From positions 1-64,000 of the forward strand of contig NZ_CAJKIS010000004.1 of assembly GCF_905200055.1 (NCBI RefSeq): 64,000 bases of DNA, read 5' to 3'. Source of the DNA: an uncultured Fusobacterium sp. Its GTDB lineage: Bacteria; Fusobacteriota; Fusobacteriia; Fusobacteriales; Fusobacteriaceae. Below the pieces are notes generated by a model. The model saw only the letters and a list, made by a program, of their open reading frames with translations, searched no databases and was not told where the DNA came from. Position 1 is the first letter of the stretch. Each line of letters starts with the position of its first letter. Shown piece by piece: positions 1 through 8,214 of the stretch. The translations under genes and the position numbers were made by a program.

Positions 1-123
1 TTAGCTGATATTTAAAAGAAATAGAGATAACTAAACTTGACTAATAATCGCTAATACAAAGGTACTTTGTCAAAACCTAGCAATGTGCTAGATAACTGAG
101 CTTAGTTAGATATATTATAGTTT
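1..123 (-). repeat. Truncated copy (A) of an inverted-repeat element
   Basis: This copy matches, in reverse orientation, the left part of the element at 58335-58654 over about 120 bp. It ends at 109-123 in GATATATTATAGTTT, which differs from the terminal repeat of the full copy at one of 15 bases. It carries a stem (47-53 with 78-84) and an inner CAAAG/CTTTG hairpin, both conserved in the other copy. The rest of the element, including the foldback seen in the full copy, would lie to the left of the window. No coding sequence is seen in it. Confidence 0.75.
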
Positions 124-151
124 TTAGCAAATAAATAATTATATTGAAAAA

Positions 152-192
152 AAACTACGTTCTAACTTTATTTAAAGTTTCAAACGTAGTTT
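152..192 (-). terminator. Terminator of the cysteine-rich protein gene
   Basis: A hairpin with AAACTACGTT and AACGTAGTTT arms and an inner AACTTTAAATAAAGTT pairing is followed on the minus strand by a run of T. It lies 24 bp beyond the stop codon of the gene ending at 216. Confidence 0.85.
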
Positions 193-215
193 AATATCAA
201 TTTATTTTTTATTTA

Positions 216-515
216 CTATTTTTTCTCTTTTTCCTCTGCTTCTTTTTTATCTAAATATCTTTTTTGTACTATCTCAATTACTTCAAGCATCTTCTTTTGA
301 ATATGATCATATCCAACCTCTTTAATATGAGGTAAAGTACAGTTTGAACAATCTTTTATTCCATGAGGTGTATATTTAAAGTTTCCTCCACAATTTTCTC
401 CTAACATATATAGTGGGCAATAGCAAAACATACAGTTAAAATCCTCAATATTCTTTACTTGATGACATGGAAAAAATTCACAATCTTTATGGTGGATAAA
501 TTTATAGTTATTCAT
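216..515 (-). CDS. Small cysteine-rich (zf-like) protein
   Basis: This 99-residue protein is rich in Cys and His in its first 65 residues (Cys at about 12, 17, 28, 31, 33, 42, 56 and 59). That pattern matches the cysteine-rich small domain family (PF04071 type), thought to bind metal; its function is unknown. The C-terminal third is a charged helix ending in a Lys/Glu-rich tail. The start has a strong AGGAGG site about 6 bases upstream. The gene is monocistronic, with its own promoter at 549-577 and its own terminator. The family call rests on cysteine spacing and general appearance, so the function remains open. Confidence 0.75.
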   Translation of the reverse strand: MNNYKFIHHKDCEFFPCHQVKNIEDFNCMFCYCPLYMLGENCGGNFKYTPHGIKDCSNCTLPHIKEVGYDHIQKKMLEVIEIVQKRYLDKKEAEEKEKK

Positions 516-548
516 AAAAGACCTCCTAGTTTTAATTTCTATACTTTA

Positions 549-577
549 AATATAACCTTTTTATAATATTAAATCAA
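549..577 (-). promoter_or_regulatory. Promoter of the cysteine-rich protein gene
   Basis: On the minus strand TTGATT (572-577) and TATATT (549-554) are separated by 17 bases, close to the sigma-70 consensus. The distance to the start codon at 515 leaves a leader of about 27 bases. Confidence 0.6.
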
Positions 578-634
578 GAAAAGTTTTCTATTATCACTCT
601 TTTATCTAAAAAATAGATATTTCATACATTTTCT

Positions 635-1354
635 TTATAATTTTTCAGATAAAATCTCTATTTTCTTTTCTCTATATATTATATCCCCATCTTTTAAATA
701 AAATTGAACTGGATAAATTTCAACTCCTGCCTTTATTGCTTTATAAAAAAGTTTTGCAAATTCTAAATCTGTTTCATATTTTGGTCTAAAACTTTTAGAG
801 TCTCTAAAAACTAATAATAAAACTGCTGCTCTATCTCCATTCTCTTTTATTTTTATCAACTCTTTTAGATGTTTTTGAGCCCTTGTACTTGGAGCATCTG
901 GAAACATCGCTACTTTATTTACAGAAAGAGAAACTCCTTTAACTTCAACCCAAATCTTTTTCCCATCTTTTTCTAAAAGATAATCAAGCCTACTATCTCC
1001 ATTTTTTACCTCTGCTGTTATACTATCAACTTTTCCAAAAGGTGAGATCTCAAAATCTTTTAAAAAATTTTCTGAAATATATCTATGATAAGCAGAGTTA
1101 ATTAAAATATCCTCTCCATCATCTGCTTTTGCTGAAATTAAATCCCAATCTGTTTTTCTCTTACTTCCCTCTTTGGCTTTTTTTAAACTAACTTCATTTC
1201 CTAAAAAAAGAAGTTCCTTTATTCTCCCAGAATCATGAACGTGGCAAGTAATCTCTTTTCTATCTTTTAATTCTACCTTTGCTATAAATCTATTTGGTCT
1301 CTCTAAAAACTTCCCTGTGTCATCTATTCCAACCTTATAAATCAGTTTTTCCAT
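635..1354 (-). CDS. sfsA: SfsA family DNA-binding/nuclease-fold protein
   Basis: This 239-residue protein has the usual SfsA length. An N-terminal OB-like half (about 1-85, with FLERPNRFIAKVEL and CHVHDSGRIKELL) precedes a PD-(D/E)XK nuclease-like half with SRLDYLLE and IWVEVKGVSL, then FPDAPSTRAQKHL. SfsA was named for sugar fermentation stimulation in E. coli and binds DNA; its true role is unsettled. The start is supported by AGGAG 7 bases upstream. The hairpin at 1374-1409 lies just upstream, so sfsA either has an unseen promoter or depends on read-through from the Rrf2 gene. Confidence 0.9.
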   Translation of the reverse strand: MEKLIYKVGIDDTGKFLERPNRFIAKVELKDRKEITCHVHDSGRIKELLFLGNEVSLKKAKEGSKRKTDWDLISAKADDGEDILINSAYHRYISENFLKDFEISPFGKVDSITAEVKNGDSRLDYLLEKDGKKIWVEVKGVSLSVNKVAMFPDAPSTRAQKHLKELIKIKENGDRAAVLLLVFRDSKSFRPKYETDLEFAKLFYKAIKAGVEIYPVQFYLKDGDIIYREKKIEILSEKL

Positions 1355-1373
1355 TTTTTCTCCTAAAATAAAA

Positions 1374-1409
1374 AATTGGCTAAAACTGTTATAATGATTC
1401 TAGCCAATT
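1374..1409 (-). terminator. Terminator between the Rrf2 gene and sfsA
   Basis: The arms AATTGGCTA and TAGCCAATT form a hairpin followed on the minus strand by a T-rich run. It lies 12 bp beyond the stop codon of the Rrf2 gene. Confidence 0.8.
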
Positions 1410-1421
1410 ATTTTCTAATTA

Positions 1422-1832
1422 TTAATATTTTCCATCTGCTAAATCTCTAAAATTAACAGCTTCTAATCTTTTTACAAAATCATCTTCTATACTTTTCATA
1501 ACTCTGTGAATTCCACAATTTCCACCTCTTAAAGTACAACTTTCAGGTGATTCCATACAATCTTTTAAACAAATTTTCCCCTCTATTGATTCAATAGCAT
1601 CTTTAAGAGTTATCTCTCTACTATCTCTTTTTAATTTGTATCCCCCTCTAGCACCTTTAAAGATCACTACTAAGTCAGCTTTTTCTAACTTTTTTAAAAT
1701 TCTCAAACTAAAAAGATGAGGTATATCCTCTTTTTCAGATATTTCATTTGAAGAAATAATTCTCTCTTCTCCATTCTTAGTTAAGTATAGAAGTATTCTA
1801 AATGCATATTCTATCTCGTTTTTTAATTTCAT
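1422..1832 (-). CDS. Rrf2 family transcriptional regulator
   Basis: This 136-residue protein has the Rrf2 winged helix: an N-terminal EYAFRILLYL helix, a recognition region with FSLRILKKLEKADLV, and the wing GARGGYKL. Four cysteines follow at about residues 88, 92, 99 and 106, in the region where IscR and NsrR hold an Fe-S cluster. That suggests sensing of iron-sulfur status, oxygen or nitric oxide, but the exact ligand is inferred. It is transcribed alone from the promoter at 1882-1910. An ATTGC/GCAAT inverted repeat spans the -10 box, which would suit autoregulation. Confidence 0.88.
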   Translation of the reverse strand: MKLKNEIEYAFRILLYLTKNGEERIISSNEISEKEDIPHLFSLRILKKLEKADLVVIFKGARGGYKLKRDSREITLKDAIESIEGKICLKDCMESPESCTLRGGNCGIHRVMKSIEDDFVKRLEAVNFRDLADGKY

Positions 1833-1878
1833 CGCTTTTTCTCCTATAATACCTTCCTACATTTTTATAAAACATATT

Positions 1879-1910
1879 GCAATTATAGCACATTAAGTAT
1901 GCAATAACAA
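1879..1910 (-). promoter_or_regulatory. Promoter and possible operator of the Rrf2 gene
   Basis: On the minus strand TTGTTA (1905-1910), a 17-base spacer and a perfect TATAAT (1882-1887) form a strong promoter. The inverted repeat ATTGC (1877-1881) and GCAAT (1901-1905) brackets the -10 region. It could be the site for the Rrf2 protein itself, but that is inference. Confidence 0.7.
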
Positions 1911-1926
1911 TAGTTTTATTCATATT

Positions 1927-2832
1927 TTAACTTATCTCCCTTGCATTATCTACTTTCTCTCCTAAAGCTGCTTTTATAGCAACAATTGCTACTTCCAATT
2001 GATCTAAATCTGGCTCTTTAGTTGTAATTCTTTGAAGTGATAATCCAGGAAATGCCACTAACTTTACCCAACATCTATCTAAATGATTACTACTATATCT
2101 TTGAATCTCATATGAGATCCCTGCTATAACAGGCATCATAATAACTCTTAATACAACCTTTATAATTATTTTTTGCAACATATCTTGAGGTACTGGCAAT
2201 ATAAAATCCATACATGAAAATACAATTATTGAAATTAACATTACTATTAAAAGAAAACTTGTTCCACATCTAGGATGTAGTGTAGTAAATTTCTTAGCAT
2301 TCTCTGGTGTTAACTCCAATCCATTTTCATAGGCATATATAGATTTATGCTCTGCACCATGATACTCATAAACCCTCTTTACATCCTTTGAAAAAGATAT
2401 TACCCATATATAGAATATAAAGAATACTAATCTCAATACAGCTTCTAAAAGATTTGAATGAATCTTATTGTTGCTAAATACAAAACTTCCAATTAAAGAT
2501 GGAATCACTACAAATAATCCTATCCCTAAAGCTAAAGATACAACTGTTGTCATAACAGCTTCTTTTTGAGTTATTTGCTCTTCCTCTTCAACCTCTGATT
2601 GATTAGCTGAAAATGTAAGTTCCTTTATCCCCATAACAAGTGCATCAAAAAGTGAAACTGCACCTCTTACAAAAGGTATCTTTGCTAACTTTCCCCTATT
2701 TGATGAAATTTTCGTTTTCTTATATACAATCTCTCCTGAGGGTTTTCTCACTGCTGTTGCTAACCATTGAGGACTTCTCATCATAACACCCTCAATTACA
2801 GCTTGCCCCCCTATACTAATTTTCTCTACCAT
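1927..2832 (-). CDS. DUF1385 (YqhQ-like) membrane protein
   Basis: This protein of about 301 residues belongs to the DUF1385 family, predicted metal-dependent membrane proteins of unknown role. It has the family opening ISIGGQAVIEGVMMRSP, the central HGAEHKSIYAYE motif and several membrane segments (about 93-120, 130-150, 190-212 and 220-240). An upstream in-frame TTG at 2847 is possible, but GGAGAGGAG lies inside that extension at the right distance from the ATG at 2832, so the ATG is preferred. It is the last gene of a leftward run that includes a SpoIIE-type phosphatase. Confidence 0.88.
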   Translation of the reverse strand: MVEKISIGGQAVIEGVMMRSPQWLATAVRKPSGEIVYKKTKISSNRGKLAKIPFVRGAVSLFDALVMGIKELTFSANQSEVEEEEQITQKEAVMTTVVSLALGIGLFVVIPSLIGSFVFSNNKIHSNLLEAVLRLVFFIFYIWVISFSKDVKRVYEYHGAEHKSIYAYENGLELTPENAKKFTTLHPRCGTSFLLIVMLISIIVFSCMDFILPVPQDMLQKIIIKVVLRVIMMPVIAGISYEIQRYSSNHLDRCWVKLVAFPGLSLQRITTKEPDLDQLEVAIVAIKAALGEKVDNAREIS

Positions 2833-2850
2833 CTTGCTCCTCTCCAAAGA

Positions 2851-4359
2851 CTACTTTTTTAAAATAACAAATGTTAAGTCGTCCACTTGTTCATAGTCCC
2901 CTCTAAAATCAGTTATTGCTTTTAAAATGCTTTCTTTTATTTCTTCAGGCTCTCTATCTTTGTTTTGATATACAACCTCTTTCAATCTATCAATTCCAAA
3001 CATATCTTTATTACTATTTTCAGTTTCATTTATTCCATCAGTATAGAAAACTACAATATCTCCATCGTTTAATTTTAACTCTCCATGTCTATATGAATAC
3101 TCTTTAAGGAATCCAATTGCTACTCCTTTTACAGTATGTAATTCAACTGTATCTGTTTCTGCTCTATACACTACAAGAGGGTTATGCCCTGCATTTGAAT
3201 ATGATAAAATCTGAGTTTTTCTATTATATTTACTATGCATCATTGTAATAAACATATCCTCAGTTATATCTGGATATATCAATCTATTTAACTCATTAAG
3301 ATTTTTTTCTGGCTCCATATCAGCAGTAATCATCAATGTTTTCAATACTGATCTTCCCAATGCCATCAAAAATGCTGCTGGTACTCCCTTACCGCTTACA
3401 TCTGCTATTGTAATGCAATAGTTATCCTCATCTACTACTGTATAGTCGTAATAATCTCCTCCAATCTCCTTTGCTGGCTCAAAGAAATTGGCAATTTTTA
3501 ATCCAAAAATATCATTGATATTTGCTGGAAGAATTTTCTTTTGAATTCTAGCAGCAACTTCAAGTTCATTGGACATTCTCTCTTTTACAAGAAGAGCTGA
3601 ATAGATTTGAGCATTATTTATGGCAATAGAAACTTGAATTACCAGTGCTGATATAGTTTCTTCATCTATATCAATCAATTTATTTCTATCTTCTATTACA
3701 TATATAACCCCAAGTTCTTTTCCTTTTACAACAAGTGGAGAAATAACAACGACCTCGTCATCTCCAACAGCAAAGCCCTTTGAAAGATCTTCATAAATTC
3801 TCTTATAGTCAGCTCTTGTAAACTCTTTTATCTCATCTTCACTAAAGCTTATCTCTCCTCTAAATCTTATAGCACCCTTTACTCTTCTATTTTTTAATTT
3901 TCCATTGTCCCAAAGATAAAGTGATATTCTCTTTGCTCCTGTAAGTACAAAATAAGCATCTAATATAATATTTATTATCTTATCTACCTCAAGAATTGAA
4001 AGAACTGCCCTTGATAGAGAGTTAAGATTTGATAGATTTTCTACCCTTCTTTCAAGAATATGATTACTATACTCTAACTGTGTAGATTTAGTAACAAGAG
4101 CATCATATGTAACCTCTAACTCTTTTCTATACTCTCTCAACTCAACTATTGAGTTTTCAAGCTCTAACTCCTGCTTAATTATCTTATTTAAAGTCTCTAT
4201 ATACTCCTCTTTTAAAACTTCTGGAATATCTTCTAACTCTTGTCTTGCCCTAAGACTAGTCAGTATTCTTATAATATCTTTAAAATTTTCTTTCTCCTGC
4301 CTCTTTAAAATATAAAAGAAAAATATTGTAAGCAGACAAAGAAAAAACATATACAACAT
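2851..4359 (-). CDS. PP2C-type (SpoIIE/RsbU) phosphatase with GAF domain
   Basis: This 502-residue protein starts with a membrane segment (residues 1-18), then a long coiled coil (about 60-112), a GAF domain (about 112-255) and a C-terminal SpoIIE-type PP2C phosphatase (about 265-500). The metal-binding motifs EIGGDYYDY (near 298), DVSGKGVPAAF (near 320) and the terminal DDLTFVIL are intact. Such proteins dephosphorylate anti-anti-sigma factors or STAS proteins in partner-switching systems. No kinase or anti-sigma partner lies beside it. A STAS-like protein is encoded at 19895, but no link is shown. Its start overlaps the preceding lipoprotein gene by one base. Confidence 0.9.
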   Translation of the reverse strand: MLYMFFLCLLTIFFFYILKRQEKENFKDIIRILTSLRARQELEDIPEVLKEEYIETLNKIIKQELELENSIVELREYRKELEVTYDALVTKSTQLEYSNHILERRVENLSNLNSLSRAVLSILEVDKIINIILDAYFVLTGAKRISLYLWDNGKLKNRRVKGAIRFRGEISFSEDEIKEFTRADYKRIYEDLSKGFAVGDDEVVVISPLVVKGKELGVIYVIEDRNKLIDIDEETISALVIQVSIAINNAQIYSALLVKERMSNELEVAARIQKKILPANINDIFGLKIANFFEPAKEIGGDYYDYTVVDEDNYCITIADVSGKGVPAAFLMALGRSVLKTLMITADMEPEKNLNELNRLIYPDITEDMFITMMHSKYNRKTQILSYSNAGHNPLVVYRAETDTVELHTVKGVAIGFLKEYSYRHGELKLNDGDIVVFYTDGINETENSNKDMFGIDRLKEVVYQNKDREPEEIKESILKAITDFRGDYEQVDDLTFVILKK

Positions 4360-5351
4360 TAGTTAATCCTCCATTGATTTCCCTCTTCTTTTATATTTAA
4401 AATATCTCTAGGTATATCATCTACTTTTACACTTGCTTTTCTATTATCTCTTTTTTCTGGTGTTACTACTTTAAATCTTAACATATCCTTTATTTTAATA
4501 TCCTCTTCATCTTCAAATTTAGATAGTAAACTTTTTGGATCTTTTATCTCTTCAACTTTTACCCCAAATCTATAATCTTTTACAGTATCTATATCTGTTC
4601 CCTCTACAAGTAGTATCTTATTTGGAATAATTCTTGGTTCTCCACCTGTTTCTAAAATAATAATATTTGCTTTTATATCATTCTCTTTTCCAAATGTATC
4701 TTTAGTATAAATAGGGAACCCCTCTGCTCCTGCTTCAACTATATTTTTTTCATCTACCTCTAATATAAAATCTCTTGCTATTGGATAGAACATTTTTGAA
4801 GTTAATTTTCTCTTATCAAAAACTTCAGACACTATTCTCATTTTATCTAACTCAGTATAGTAAGCATACTCATCATACTCTCCAGCTCTTTTTAAATAAT
4901 CAAACCAATAGTAAACTTGTTTATTCAAATATTTTTGAATAGTTCCTGCATTTGTAGGAAAATCTATTTTAATTTTAGAATCAATAAGATCTTTTTCCTC
5001 TTGAGTTAGATCAGAGGCTGGTTTAAAGAAAACCTTTTCACTTTCTCTTACCTCTCTAATTCCAATATTTCTAATATCTTGATAAAGTTCATATGGAATG
5101 ATAATATTCAAATCTTTTTTATGTGCTATCATTTTACCCATTAGAACATTCAAATTATCAAAAAATAGATCTTTCTCTTCTACTGTTTTAGGATAATCTA
5201 GTTTATAAGCTTTTAAAATATATTCCCCTCTTGATAATCCATTATTAAACTCTACTATTTGGCTTTGATCTCTTCTAGCAACTACACTTTGACAACCAGT
5301 TACTATAAAAGCTATCAAACTTAAAAATACTATTAGAATTTTCTTTTTCAT
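4359..5351 (-). CDS. Lipoprotein of unknown function
   Basis: This 330-residue protein has a lipoprotein signal peptide (residues 1-20) with lipobox IVTGC; Cys20 would carry the lipid. The rest is hydrophilic, without a domain I recognise. Asp, Lys and aromatic residues are frequent, and the C-terminal 80 residues look like a beta-rich module. It sits between uvrC (16 bp upstream) and the SpoIIE phosphatase (one-base overlap), so it is probably cotranscribed. The pairing suggests an envelope partner for the membrane phosphatase, but this is inference. GGAGG precedes the start. Confidence 0.8.
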   Translation of the reverse strand: MKKKILIVFLSLIAFIVTGCQSVVARRDQSQIVEFNNGLSRGEYILKAYKLDYPKTVEEKDLFFDNLNVLMGKMIAHKKDLNIIIPYELYQDIRNIGIREVRESEKVFFKPASDLTQEEKDLIDSKIKIDFPTNAGTIQKYLNKQVYYWFDYLKRAGEYDEYAYYTELDKMRIVSEVFDKRKLTSKMFYPIARDFILEVDEKNIVEAGAEGFPIYTKDTFGKENDIKANIIILETGGEPRIIPNKILLVEGTDIDTVKDYRFGVKVEEIKDPKSLLSKFEDEEDIKIKDMLRFKVVTPEKRDNRKASVKVDDIPRDILNIKEEGNQWRIN

Positions 5352-5367
5352 ACTTCCTCCAAATAAA

Positions 5368-7146
5368 CTATTTTTTTAATTTTTCTAATATATTTTCTGC
5401 AACTTTTCTAGGAACAAACCTAGTTAAAGATTCTATACTTTCATTTTTTATTCTCTCAATAGAGCCAAACTCTTTTAAAAGAACTGTTTTTCTTTTTGTT
5501 CCAACTCCCTCAATATCATCAAGCTCTGACTTTAAAACCCTTTTACTTCTCAATTTTCTATGGTAAGTTACTCCAAATCTATGAGCCTCATCTCTAACCC
5601 TTTGAAATATTTTAAGAGCCTCTTGATCTTTAGAAAATATGTATGGCTCTTTCTCTCCATATTTATATACTTCCTCTTCTCTCTCTGCTAAGCTTAAAAG
5701 ATCTGAGATTCCATCTTTTCCTAACTCCCTCAATACCTCTCCAGCTGCATTTATCTGTCCAATTCCACCATCTATTAAAATTATATCTGGAAATTGACTC
5801 TCCTCTAATTTTCCATAACGTCTAGTTATTACCTCTCTCATCATCTGAAAATCATCTGGAGTATCTTTACAAGTTATCTTAAATTTTCTATAATCTTTCT
5901 TTGACGCTCTCCCCTCTATTGAAACACTCATTGAGGCAACTGCATCTTTTCCTTGAGTATTTGATATATCAAAGCACTCTATCTTTCTTGGATATCTTGT
6001 AAGTTGTAAAGTTGTATATAACTTATACAATCCCTCTTCAACTACACTTTTCTTTCTATAATAATTTTCTATATCTCTTTCCAAATTCAGTTTTCCCATT
6101 TCAAGTAGCTCTTTTCTTCTACTTTTAATTTTTGGAAAATGAAACTCTATCTTTCTATTTTTTATCTTTTTTAATGCCTCTAATATCTGTTCACTCTCTT
6201 TTTCATACTCACTTTGAAAAACTATACTATTAGGTAAAGGGTGTTTTGTATAGAATGATAAGATCATACTCTCTAATACATTCTCATATATTTTATCCTT
6301 TAAACTTAAATTTGTCGAGATTTTTCCTAAAATTTTTCCATCTCTTACATTTAAAACACAGATAAAAACTCTCTCCTTTTCAATTTTCAAATTAAATATA
6401 TCTTCATCCAGCTCTTTTCCATACTCAGTTACTTGATTATTTAAAATGGTTGATTCAATCTCTTTTATCTGCTCTCTATAAATAATAGCATTTTCAAACT
6501 CCATCTTCTCTGAAGCTAAATTCATCTTCTTATTAAGTTCTTCAACCAATAATTTTCCTTGCCCTTTTAAAACTTGTTTTGCCTGTTCTACAAATGTATT
6601 ATACTCTTTTTCTCTATCTTTATATACACAAGGTCCTATACACATTTTCATATAATACTTTAAACATGGTCTAGAATATTTTTTATTCATATCCCTTGTA
6701 CAGTCTCTAAGTTTAAATATCTTTACAAGCATCTTTTTTAACATCCATCCCCCTTGAGGATATGGACCAAAATATATACCTGATTTTGTATCTAAAGCCT
6801 TTGTTGTTCTTATAACTTGAATATTTGGAAATTTTTCTCTACTGATTTTTATATAGGGATATGTCTTTTCATCTTTTAATAAGATATTATATTTAGGCAT
6901 ATATTTTTTTATTAAGTTATTTTCTAAAATCAGAGCATCTACTTCACTATTACATATTATAAACTCTATATTCTCGATATTCTTTACAAGCTCTTTTGTT
7001 TTCTCGCTCTCATGCTCTCTATTAAAATATGAAGATACTCTATTTTTTAGATTTTTAGCCTTCCCAACATAGATTACCTTTCCCTGTTTTTTCATCAAGT
7101 AAACCCCAGGATTCTCAGGTATCTCTATCTTTTTTATATCTATCAT
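5368..7146 (-). CDS. uvrC: Excinuclease ABC subunit C
   Basis: UvrC makes both incisions in nucleotide excision repair together with UvrA and UvrB. At 592 residues it has normal length. The GIY-YIG nuclease (PENPGVYLMKKQGKVIYVGKAKNL) fills residues 8-90. A small Cys cluster (CLKYYMKMCIGPC) follows, then the UVR motif (about 200-235), the RNase H-like endonuclease (FDISNTQGKDAVASM; IILIDGGIGQI; HRFGVTYHR) and C-terminal helix-hairpin-helix motifs (LDDIEGVGTKRKTVLLKEFG). It follows rapZ by 3 bp; its Shine-Dalgarno site AAGGAGAGAAGGA lies inside the end of rapZ. Confidence 0.97.
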   Translation of the reverse strand: MIDIKKIEIPENPGVYLMKKQGKVIYVGKAKNLKNRVSSYFNREHESEKTKELVKNIENIEFIICNSEVDALILENNLIKKYMPKYNILLKDEKTYPYIKISREKFPNIQVIRTTKALDTKSGIYFGPYPQGGWMLKKMLVKIFKLRDCTRDMNKKYSRPCLKYYMKMCIGPCVYKDREKEYNTFVEQAKQVLKGQGKLLVEELNKKMNLASEKMEFENAIIYREQIKEIESTILNNQVTEYGKELDEDIFNLKIEKERVFICVLNVRDGKILGKISTNLSLKDKIYENVLESMILSFYTKHPLPNSIVFQSEYEKESEQILEALKKIKNRKIEFHFPKIKSRRKELLEMGKLNLERDIENYYRKKSVVEEGLYKLYTTLQLTRYPRKIECFDISNTQGKDAVASMSVSIEGRASKKDYRKFKITCKDTPDDFQMMREVITRRYGKLEESQFPDIILIDGGIGQINAAGEVLRELGKDGISDLLSLAEREEEVYKYGEKEPYIFSKDQEALKIFQRVRDEAHRFGVTYHRKLRSKRVLKSELDDIEGVGTKRKTVLLKEFGSIERIKNESIESLTRFVPRKVAENILEKLKK

Positions 7147-7149
7147 AAA

Positions 7150-8004
7150 TTACCAGTTCCTTCTCTCCTTCTCACGATGGCTAATATATACATTTAAACT
7201 TTCCACTTTTGAAAGTTCATCATGTAATAATCTAGCAAAAGTTACAGAACGATGTTTTCCTCCACTACACCCTATTCCTATAGTAAGATGTTTTTTTCCC
7301 TCTTTTATAAAATTAGGAATTAAAAACTTTAACATGTTCAATAATCTTTCAGCAAACTCTTGAGAGATATCATATTTCATAACATAGTTGTAAACCTCTG
7401 CATCCTCTCCAGTTTTCTCTCTAAGCTCCTCTATATAGTAAGGATTAGGTAAAAATCTCACATCAAAAAGTAGATCTAAATCAATAGGAATACCATATTT
7501 AAATCCAAAAGATTGAACATGGATATTTATCGCCTTTTCATGTGAATCTATCATTAAAATCTCTTTTAATCTTTCTGAAAGCTCTTTTGGTTTAATATCA
7601 CTTGTATCTATAATTCCACTTGCTTTTTCTCTAATTGAAGCCATTATTCTACTCTCTTTAGTTATACTTTTTAAAAGAGTATCTGCTTCTAAAGGATGTT
7701 TTCTTCTTGTTAGATTATATCTATTTAAAATAACTTCATTTGATGCTTCAATAAATACAAGTGAAAACTCCATTCCTGCTTTTTCTATCTCATCTAACAA
7801 TTTAAAAAACTCTTCTGTTAATTTAAATGAACGAATATCTATTCCTAACGCTAATTTTTCTATTGAAGTATTTATAAAGAAGCTTGCTACTTCACAAGGT
7901 AAATTATCAACAACATAATACCCCATATCTTCCAATACATTTAAAGCTGTTGTCTTTCCAGCTCCACTCAATCCACTTACTATAACAAACTTTTTTTTCT
8001 GCAT
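7150..8004 (-). CDS. rapZ: RapZ/YvcJ family P-loop nucleotide-binding protein
   Basis: This 284-residue protein has the Walker A motif GLSGAGKT (11-18), the family's VVDNLP and a C-terminal GCSGGKHRSV (245-254). In E. coli RapZ is an RNase adaptor that controls glmS through small RNAs. In Gram-positives the homologue YvcJ hydrolyses nucleotides and its role is less clear, so only the family is certain here. It begins the rapZ-uvrC-lipoprotein-phosphatase-DUF1385 run. A TATAAT box lies at 8060-8065 on the minus strand, but its -35 is poor. Confidence 0.93.
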   Translation of the reverse strand: MQKKKFVIVSGLSGAGKTTALNVLEDMGYYVVDNLPCEVASFFINTSIEKLALGIDIRSFKLTEEFFKLLDEIEKAGMEFSLVFIEASNEVILNRYNLTRRKHPLEADTLLKSITKESRIMASIREKASGIIDTSDIKPKELSERLKEILMIDSHEKAINIHVQSFGFKYGIPIDLDLLFDVRFLPNPYYIEELREKTGEDAEVYNYVMKYDISQEFAERLLNMLKFLIPNFIKEGKKHLTIGIGCSGGKHRSVTFARLLHDELSKVESLNVYISHREKERRNW

Positions 8005-8179
8005 AATTTCACCATTCTTTATATTTATTTAAAATTCTCTATAAAAACACTTATGCTTTATTATATCACAATTTTTATAAATAAAATATTTTTCTCTTAA
8101 AGAATCTATATATTTTCTAAAATTATACATTATTTTTTATTACCTGATCTTTTTTTGAAATAAATATTTTCAAAATAAA

Positions 8180-8208
8180 AACTACCCCTAAATTTTAGAG
8201 GTAGTTAG
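8180..8208 (-). terminator. Terminator of argS
   Basis: A hairpin with ACTACC and GGTAGT outer arms and a CTAA/TTAG inner pairing lies directly after the argS stop codon. A T-rich run follows on the minus strand. Confidence 0.85.
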
Positions 8209-8214
8209 TTTTAA

